The notes under the pieces: model-generated | Told to the model about the DNA's origin: nothing | The model's input: only the letters and a program-made list of their open reading frames with translations | Databases searched by the model: none | Assembly: GCA_030267565.1 (NCBI GenBank) | Contig: BRXU01000012.1 | Coordinates: 228,501-292,500 of the forward strand | DNA: 64,000 nucleotides | Direction: 5' to 3' | Origin: Pleodorina starrii | Taxonomy: Eukaryota > Chlorophyta > Chlorophyceae > Chlamydomonadales > Volvocaceae | Program-made: the position numbers and the translations under genes | In this document: one piece after another, positions 58,901 through 64,000 of the stretch | Layout: the number at the start of each line of letters is the position of its first letter | Numbering within the stretch: position 1 is the first letter of the stretch

Positions 58901-61900
58901 GGCGCGGTGAACTTGCTGACGGGATGGCGGAATACATAGGACTACGGTAAGCGGGCTGTGGAGGGGGACTGACGGACTGTGGCGGCGGCGGTGTCGGCGG
59001 TGAGGGAAAAGTTACCGGTACGTTACCAGACAGAGCGAAGCGCGCGATGACCACCAGGAGGTACGGAAAATGTGATGACGCCCGCCACGGACAGATGAAG
59101 CCCGGTGGTGGTGGTGGTGGTGGTGTGTGTACGGTATGTGTATGTATGTCATGCAGCACGCACCCGGCGCAGCTTCCATGGGCTGAAACCCGTCGTACAG
59201 TACGGCCCGTACTCGGTACGTCCCGCGTTTGTGGAAGGGTCCCGCAGAGCCCAGGTGAACCTTGGGTGATTGATCGGAGAGCATGTCGTACGCAGCAAGG
59301 GGTGTGTTGAGCGGAGGAGGTGTAACGGGGCGGAGGGTGGGGACGGTGGGTGGTGATGGTGTTAGTGGTGGTGGTGGTAAGCACAGTGAGAGTGAGAAGT
59401 GAGAGAGTGAGAGAATGACAGAGAAAGAAAATGAGAGAGAAAAGTCTATTTACCGGTGTATGCTGTTCAGGAACCACAAGCCGTGTGTGTTTGCCTGTCC
59501 AGGCGCCCGCCGCTAAAAGTGCATGTGCTGTGCTGCCGTACTATGCTGCACATACCGCCGTACTGTCGTACCTCGAGCACGTGCGATTCGGGCATAGGAC
59601 CCGGCATGCCGGACGAGGGCGGGTTTTGCGGGTTTCGGAGCAGCTGTTCGGAGGTGTCTTCCTGGTCGGGGTACGGCGGCCCCTCATCGTCTTCGTCGTC
59701 CTCGTCGCCATCACCACTGCCGCCGCCGCCCGCCTCCTCCCGATCAAGCGCCACCGCGCCACCCTGTGTACGACAGGGTACGACACAGTAGGAGACACGG
59801 TACGACAGGATGGGACAAGGGCAAGCAGTGATGGAACGCAAGGCAGCAGCGGCGGGGGAAGGGGAAGGGGAAGGAGGGAGGGCGGGTTTAGGGTTTCAGG
59901 CTGCAGCACGGCGACCGGGGATTGGTTGGGGATGCGGTTGGGGGCGGCCGGGAAGCGTCCCCGGGCCACTGCCCACAGCAGTCTTCCCTCCAGGGAGGTT
60001 CGGGAGTGCGGGGGAGCGGGCGGTTGTGTGTGAGACCCGTGTCACAGCGTGTGCTTGACATAGAGGGTGGGTGGGTAGGTGGGTGGGGGGGTAATGGGGT
60101 TGGTAATTATGAATCGAAATCTCCGCACCAAAATTCAAGATCCACACCAAGACAGACCCCTGGGTCACACACAGACCCATGGGTCACACACAGACCCATG
60201 GGTCACACACAGACCCATGGGTCACACACAGACCCCTGGGTCACATACAGACCCTTGGGTCACACAAAGACCCCTGGGTCACACTACCTGAGTCAGCGGC
60301 ACGCGGTCACCGGCTCCCTCCCCAGAGCCCCACACGGGCTGTGGCCGTAGCGACTTTGAATCCGGATCCGGCCAGGCCACTTCGGGAGGGGGCAGAAAGG
60401 CCGCTGACGCCGCCGCCGTTGCTGCTGCTGCAGCAGCTGCGGCCGCCTGGGCCTCTTGCTCCTCCCGCTGCTGCCGCTGCTGCTCTTCTTGCTGCTGTCG
60501 CTGGTGCTGTTGCACCGCCGCCGCCTCCGCTGCCGCCGCTGAGTCTCCTGCGGCCGGTCGGCAACAGTGAGGTGTGAGGACACAAAAGGTGGGGAAAGGA
60601 GGGGAGGGGTAAGAAAGAAAGGTACCGCAACGAAGGGAGTGAGGGGAGGGGCAGGGAAGGGGAGGCCGCAGAGGACGGTGGTATTGGGTAAGGAAGGGTG
60701 TAGGACCGAATTGGGTCACACCGGACGGTCACACATGACAGAACGAACGAAATGACCCGGGGCGAGCGATGGATCCAAGAACAGAAAACCATATTTGTAC
60801 CACGCAAACCCGTATGATTTGGCACGCACCCGGGCCCCGGATCTGCTGCAGTACAGCCCGGATCTGCTCCAGCTCGGCTGCCGTACGCGCCCGATCGATC
60901 TCCATTCGCAGCATGGCCATGTCCTTCGCGTGGCGTGTGGCGACGGCTCGCATCTCCGGATCGGCGGCCAACTCGGGCGGCAGGGCTGGCGCGGCGTGGG
61001 AGGAGGAAAAGTGCGTCATTGTATGGCAGTTGTCGGGAGGGGTGCAGTACGGTACGGCAGCAGCAGTACAGTGCAGCGAGTAGAGTATGTGGGTGTGGGT
61101 GTGTGGGTGTGCAACACACATGCGGTAGTGAAATAGGGGAGGCTTGGTGTTGTGGGAACAGGCGCTGTGGGTCACGACGACACATACACAAAAATGGCTT
61201 AGATGGTGTAATTATTTGGTGATGGCATTTTTTTTGTGGACATTGATGTTGAGACTTGAGAAAGGCTGCGGGGAGGATGTACGTCATGGCCGTACATCCA
61301 GGTACGGCAAACGTTGTAAAAACAGGAGTCTTGGCTACAGATGTGGCGACGGGGAGGCATGAGCAGGCACGCACCTGCAAAGACGGGGTCTGCACTCGGC
61401 TTCGGCGGCTGCGGCGGCGGCGGCTGGGGTGGCGGCGGTGGCGGAGGTGGCGGCGGGGGCGGCTGCGCAACGAACATCGGCATGGGCCAAAAGGGCGGCG
61501 ACATCTGCGCTGCATAGGCCTGCTGCTGCTGCTGCTGGTCTTGTTGTTGCTGCTGCTGCTGCTCTTGTAGCGCTCTCTGTTCCTGTTGCTCCCGCTGTTG
61601 CTGCAGCCTCAGCGCCTCTTCCTGTTCCTGTTGCTGCTGTTCCTGCTGTTCCTGCTGTTGCTGCAGCAGCTGCTGGTGGGCCACCTGCTGTTCCACTGCG
61701 GCTTGGAGAGCCTAAGGGTGCGCGGCAGGCAGGCAGGTTGAGACAGGCAGGCAAGTCGCGGCAGGCAGGCAGGCAGGTCGGCAGGCAGGCGGGAGCATGC
61801 AGGCAGGAGCATGCAGGCAGAAGCAGGCAGGCAGGAGCAGGCAGGGCAAAACCAGCCAAGTTTTAAAGATGAGACCGCGGTAAAATCCAACCTCCAACCA

Positions 61901-63673
61901 GGGGAGAAACCCAAGTTCGTTACCTTGACCTGCTCCTTGAGCTCCTCAATGTACGATGGCGGTTGGTCGTTGACGGTTGGCGGTTGGTCGTTCGAGGGCG
62001 GTGGCCTGGGGCTGTCGGTGGGGGGAGGAGCCGCCGCCGCTGCCGCCGCCGGCGGCGCTGTCCGTGATGACGGCGGCGGCGGCGACAGCGGCGGCAGGAG
62101 TGAGGCCGCGGCGAGGGTGGCGGCGAACGCTGGCGGAGGGCCCGCTCGCGGCGGCGGCGGCGGCAGTATCCGGAGGGGCTCCAGGAAGGGGCTGACGGTG
62201 GGGTGGGCTCCAGAGAACTGCAGCGTGTGTGTGGTCAGGGGGAGGGGGCTGTGTTGTCATGTCGTGTCATGCCGGGTGTGTCGCAGGATCTGGCCCCCTC
62301 AATACCACCTGCCACCACCCCACCTGCACGCTGTGGCCGTGGCCGTGGGCGGCGGGAGCGGCGGCGGCAGCGGCTGCTGGCGCCTCCCCGCCACCACCTC
62401 GCACGCCCCCCGACCGCGGCGACGGGCGCTCCAGGGCCGCGGCGGCGCCAACGGCAGCAGCGGCGCTGCCCGATTGCCGCCGAGAGCGCCTGCGCGGGAG
62501 CCAGGGCAAGGGTTTTAGGGTTTTGGTACCCTCTGGGCGAGGTACCGCAAGGATTATAGATCAAAAAACCCTCCTTAACAGCCCCCCCATCCTCTGGGCC
62601 TGCCACACACACACCCGGGGCATGCAGGGACGCGCATGAAACCCCAGGAAGGGGTTCCGGGCTTCGGGGGGCTGGCCCACCCATCATCCACGCTCGCAGC
62701 CCCGTCTCTTCCTTCGCTGAGGTTTACCGCAGCAGCTCTCATGCACCCTCTCCGTCCCTCCGCTGCGGTATCTTCTTTTTTTTTTACCCTCCCCCTCCGT
62801 AACAGTTCCTCCGTAACACGCTCTCACCCCTGGATGGGTGACCCGTGGGTCGGTGTCGGCGGCCCCAGGTCCACGCGCCAGCCAGCACCAGCACCCGCGC
62901 CGCCACTACTGCCAGACGCCGAGGCGACGGCGCGCCTTTCGGATCCCTCCCCCTTAGCCTCTGCCTCCTCCTCCTCTGCCTCCTCCTTCTCCTCCTTCTC
63001 CTCCTTCTCCGTGTGCCGCAGCAACACGGAGGAGAGCTGGGGGAAGGGGGCGGGAGCGGGGGAGGGACGGGGTTGTGGGCAGAAAAAGCGAGGGGGCGGA
63101 GGCCAGGGAACGGAGGAGGTAGGCCATGATCTCCCCGTATGCATGGGACCTCCCGCCATTGTAAAACCCTAAAACCCTAATCACCCGCCTCACCTTTGGA
63201 AGTAGCGCCAGCGACGGCCGCGACGTCACTACTTCTGTCGACGCGCCCCCCGTCGGCAGCTGCTGCGGCCGCTGCTGCGCCGCCGGCGGCGGCGCGGGAC
63301 CGCCCACTGACGGGGCTCGCGAAGGAATACCGCCGCGGCGGATGCCTCCCTGCCCTTGCTGCTGCTGCTGCTGTTGTTGCTGCTGCAGCCACTGCTGGTA
63401 CTGCTGTTGGTACTGCGTGGTTCCAATTCGGCGCGCCTCGTTCAGGGTCTTACCCTGTGGAAGTTTGGGAGGGGGAGGCGAGCGGCGGACACGCATGCAG
63501 GGAGGAGGTGGGCGGGCGGGCGGGTGACGGACGGCCGTGTAGGAGGCAGCAGCGGCGGGAACGGCCAGGGGAGAGGAGGCGGCAGCGGGAGGACATGGAT
63601 ACGCGCAGGAGGACACCGCACACCGCACCTGCTTGAGCGCCTCCAGAGCTGCAGCGGCCGCCAACTGCTCGGA
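45468..63673 (-). CDS. Very large CCDC17-like coiled-coil protein, N-terminus outside the window
   Basis: At least 31 exons, about 1,800 codons: 63673-63629, 63454-63194, 63036-62828, 62489-62324, 62217-61924, 61711-61375, 60985-60830, 60547-60288, 59763-59572, 59260-59164?, 58976?-58515, 58177-57960, 57798-57584, 57422-57352, 57029-56941, 56786-56714, 56113-55985, 55646-55507, 55075-54932, 54444-54374, 54120-54049, 53669-53512, 53357-53215, 52900-52759, 52429-52379, 48013-47972, 47541-47398, 47141-47055, 46801-46409, 46168-46083, 45942-45468. All phases agree except around 59.2-58.9 kb, where one boundary is unresolved. The N-terminal half is Gln-rich coiled coil (LRMEIDRARTAAELEQIRAV) with Glu and Pro runs. 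C2-like modules follow: VGWALLNLF, then QGSFQLPLHVQPP, resembling CCDC17, and a second unit AGWSAVRLF, then CYHLPLF. The C-terminus has PGYGMPP repeats and a Gln/Pro tail. Its role is probably cytoskeletal or ciliary (inference). Confidence 0.65.
48242..52297 (+). mobile_element. LINE (APE-type non-LTR retrotransposon), antisense in an intron of the CCDC17-like gene
   Basis: The element lies wholly inside the 4.4-kb intron between exons 52429-52379 and 48013-47972 and points opposite to the host gene. It carries one long intact ORF with endonuclease and reverse transcriptase. No gag-like ORF1 is present, so it is probably 5'-truncated. The 3' end after the ORF is about 190 bases, closing in ACATCATCAT. 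The 8-mer CAGGCCGC at 48234-48241 recurs at 52298-52305, immediately after that tail, and is a candidate target-site duplication; 8 bases is short, so the exact ends are tentative. Its base and codon use (more AT, fewer GC runs) differ clearly from the host gene. Confidence 0.75.
48362..52108 (+). CDS. LINE ORF2: endonuclease-reverse transcriptase, uninterrupted
   Basis: About 1,250 codons without a stop. Family similarity begins a little upstream of 48362, at IQWNLRGVVDW in the same frame (48350 onward), but an in-frame TAG at 48314 and no upstream ATG mean the natural start is lost. The first in-frame ATG is within LAMRYDIVVLTETH. The endonuclease part shows LTETHG, LLLGDLNAR, SMIDLF and MSDHCPVSLEL, the APE-type catalytic set. 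The reverse transcriptase part shows SNYRGLAVGGALSKLYA, QGGFRP, CQIDFEKAFDRV, SQGVKQGCPMSPTLF and the catalytic FYADDLSLF, followed by LTVNAKKCELLFF. The C-terminus carries a CCHC-type knuckle (CKTC, then H and C in EKHFLLEC). No RNase H domain is seen. The intact frame suggests recent insertion. The protein copies its RNA into DNA at a nick made by the endonuclease. Confidence 0.92.
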   Translation: MRGVVDWKLEQRELLQLAMRYDIVVLTETHGSAMSELSRLIPNGSRCYCTGRSRERGGVCVWVHQRIAQSVTHCTSSDAPRGMNSVWLRLQGDALDLGGNGLVIGAGYAAPLGSRVYASGGRSSQDSITRRVMDRVRTLVRRFQQPGDEILLLGDLNARVAGVCDLPDADGDAELADYAQVELGHANLLRAIPPRRSEDSADNAFGRALAGLCKELELVVLNGRVQGDLQGACTFWSPAGQGSSMIDLFVASPALFFRADRLNVLNIPVAQNGEKVGSLMSDHCPVSLELRILRQGPPAAGKGSLRACFDVQRKARYETLFAADDAPAVRRIADAVNKLGAEMDSTAVVGVFMKACSAALERAFGERRSRVRRVREDKDAPWWTDECAAARNAMLQHKAHMRAHGLLADESARQVFTTLRSRYQRIRKDARVAHRVAFFTSFLEDCKGDPRALWRQLNQDLKPECPIRDVNTWREYFDALYNNEVNPFNDVRADYILNLINGRPLVASRDWAGTESVARNQRVVAAASLSAPFTLAEVIAALKSLRNHKSPGLELAPAECYKYATRSIENKEEFVLAPYLLRLLEHIRSTGDYPKQFEVSVITPLHKKGDAHDPSNYRGLAVGGALSKLYAFLLDRRLKAWGEGCGARSPYQGGFRPKRGTMHNLFLVRHLTDRCRRDHPNAPGQGLFICQIDFEKAFDRVNRGLLWTRLEERGVKGAALEALKRCYERVELRVKVNGATGEAFPSSQGVKQGCPMSPTLFGFFVEGYADYVDALDVALPVAMAAQDCTNVEGRRVPLAFYADDLSLFAATKRRLMSLLAALREWSEAFGLTVNAKKCELLFFHPNAQVRSHFYAISDLATMRVTEDGLPVVRPITWKTRARYLGLHFGPNSAFSSCTDELHAAGRRAMFSLLSKLRRQGLLLPSVGMKCFNAQVRSVLSYGSQLWGADLVLAMIERGFPANEAPRSCYFEAAIRDRMVKLQISFMKQLVGAAVPPLQLLFRELGQVPLQLHWAESVFRFWNSLVEDTSNVYHSAFRHEIRLALESDLQADGWGSKVIRVLNLLGHDWGEEAAAGNMDTRVRRFSACRLDVEALMDTLRGRVNDDWGSDRLAVDPGAFVSDGRKPGVKMCRYKHWMGLPKQFEGYIPPAHHRSLLRFRLCVSDLAINSESSRSRELRVCKTCRSNGAVEDEKHFLLECSALASARQRLWDLGVPVSACVNDVMQVDDQRGLASAIFEMFRLRRECISS
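54296..54371. repeat. (CCCCA)n array
   Basis: About 14 near-perfect CCCCA units in an intron of the CCDC17-like gene, next to the exon ending at 54374. The G-rich complement has quadruplex potential. Confidence 0.9.
55653..55732. repeat. (GTGCA)n array
   Basis: About 16 units of GCAGT with two GCAGC variants, immediately upstream (gene sense) of the acceptor of the exon at 55646-55507 in the CCDC17-like gene. Confidence 0.9.
56356..56622. repeat. Minisatellite of GTGGGTCGGTGG/GTGGGTCAGTGG units
   Basis: About 260 bases of tandem GGTGGGTC(G/A)-type units in an intron of the CCDC17-like gene. It is open in three + frames (Val/Gly/Trp/Ser repeats), which are artefacts of the repeat. Confidence 0.9.
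60158..60290. repeat. Minisatellite with 17-base unit AGACCCATGGGTCACAC
   Basis: Seven to eight tandem units, variants CCCATGGG, CCCCTGGG and CCCTTGGG, just upstream on the + strand of the exon 60547-60288. Each unit contains the palindrome GACCCATGGGTC. Confidence 0.88.
61728..61856. repeat. GCAGGCAGGCAGG tandem repeat
   Basis: Irregular (GCAG)n and GCAGGAGCAT units in the intron between exons 62217-61924 and 61711-61375 of the CCDC17-like gene. Confidence 0.8.
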
Positions 63674-64000
63674 CTGCGCACCGGCGCGTATGTGTATGTG
63701 GGTGGGGGGGTTGGGAAGGGGGCGGGGTGAGAAGGGGGTTCGGGTTGAGAAGGAGGGAGCGGGAAGAGGGGGGCGAGGAGCGGGAGGTTGTGGAGGGGGC
63801 AAGAGAAGGGAGAGAGGAGGGACGGAGCAGTGGCGGCAGGGGCGCAGGCAAGGACTCCCCGCCCCTCCTCCCTCCTCCCCTCCTCCCGTATCTGTAACAT
63901 GCTACTCGTTATACGGTTTGTTTGGTAAGTACCACTAGTACATATCACTGGTGGCGGGGTGGGCGGTTCCTGGGGGTGTTCCCCAACCCAGCGTCGCCTC

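Overview
The window is nuclear DNA from a GC-rich eukaryote. Genes are split by many short GT-AG introns (often GTGGGT or GTACGG donors), proteins carry long Ala/Gly/Pro/Gln runs, and introns are full of simple repeats. A calcium-dependent protein kinase, a Na+/K+-ATPase-type pump, a plant-style PCF11 and a CCDC17-like protein together suggest a flagellated alga, most likely a green alga. That assignment is inference. No rRNA, tRNA, CRISPR or bacterial-type operon was seen.

Layout. 1-4,358 (-): first nine exons of a P-type IIC (Na+/K+ type) ATPase catalytic subunit, cut by the left edge. 5,004-6,357 (+): a complete four-exon gene for a 98-residue single-pass membrane protein, divergent from the pump gene and resembling the N-terminus and membrane span of a Na+/K+-ATPase beta subunit. 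7,873-10,401 (+): a complete seven-exon SYLF-domain protein. 13.2-27.4 kb: three diverged paralogues (two on -, one on +) of a family I do not recognise. They share an N-terminal block, two short internal motifs, two C-terminal tails that match closely, and one intron position. 33,819-39,920 (-): a CDPK-type kinase with four EF-hand positions, 14 exons. 40,492-41,079 (+): a possible small basic protein. 41,259-43,963 (-): a complete six-exon PCF11-like mRNA 3'-end processing factor. 45,468-63,673 (-): at least 31 exons of a very large CCDC17-like coiled-coil protein, probably continuing past the right edge. A LINE retrotransposon of about 4.06 kb sits antisense in one of its introns.

Exon models were built by hand from splice sites, reading phase and family resemblance. 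In the large genes nearly every junction is phase-consistent; the exceptions are stated in the entries. The pump and the beta-like protein may act together at the plasma membrane. The other genes show no obvious shared pathway.

The most unusual items are the pump/mini-beta head-to-head pair, the unknown three-paralogue family, apparent loss of zinc ligands in PCF11, an open-frame LINE in a host intron, and two short dispersed repeats that recur mainly inside introns of unrelated genes. About 6.4 kb at 27.4-33.8 kb and several 1.4-3.7 kb gaps hold no gene I can support.
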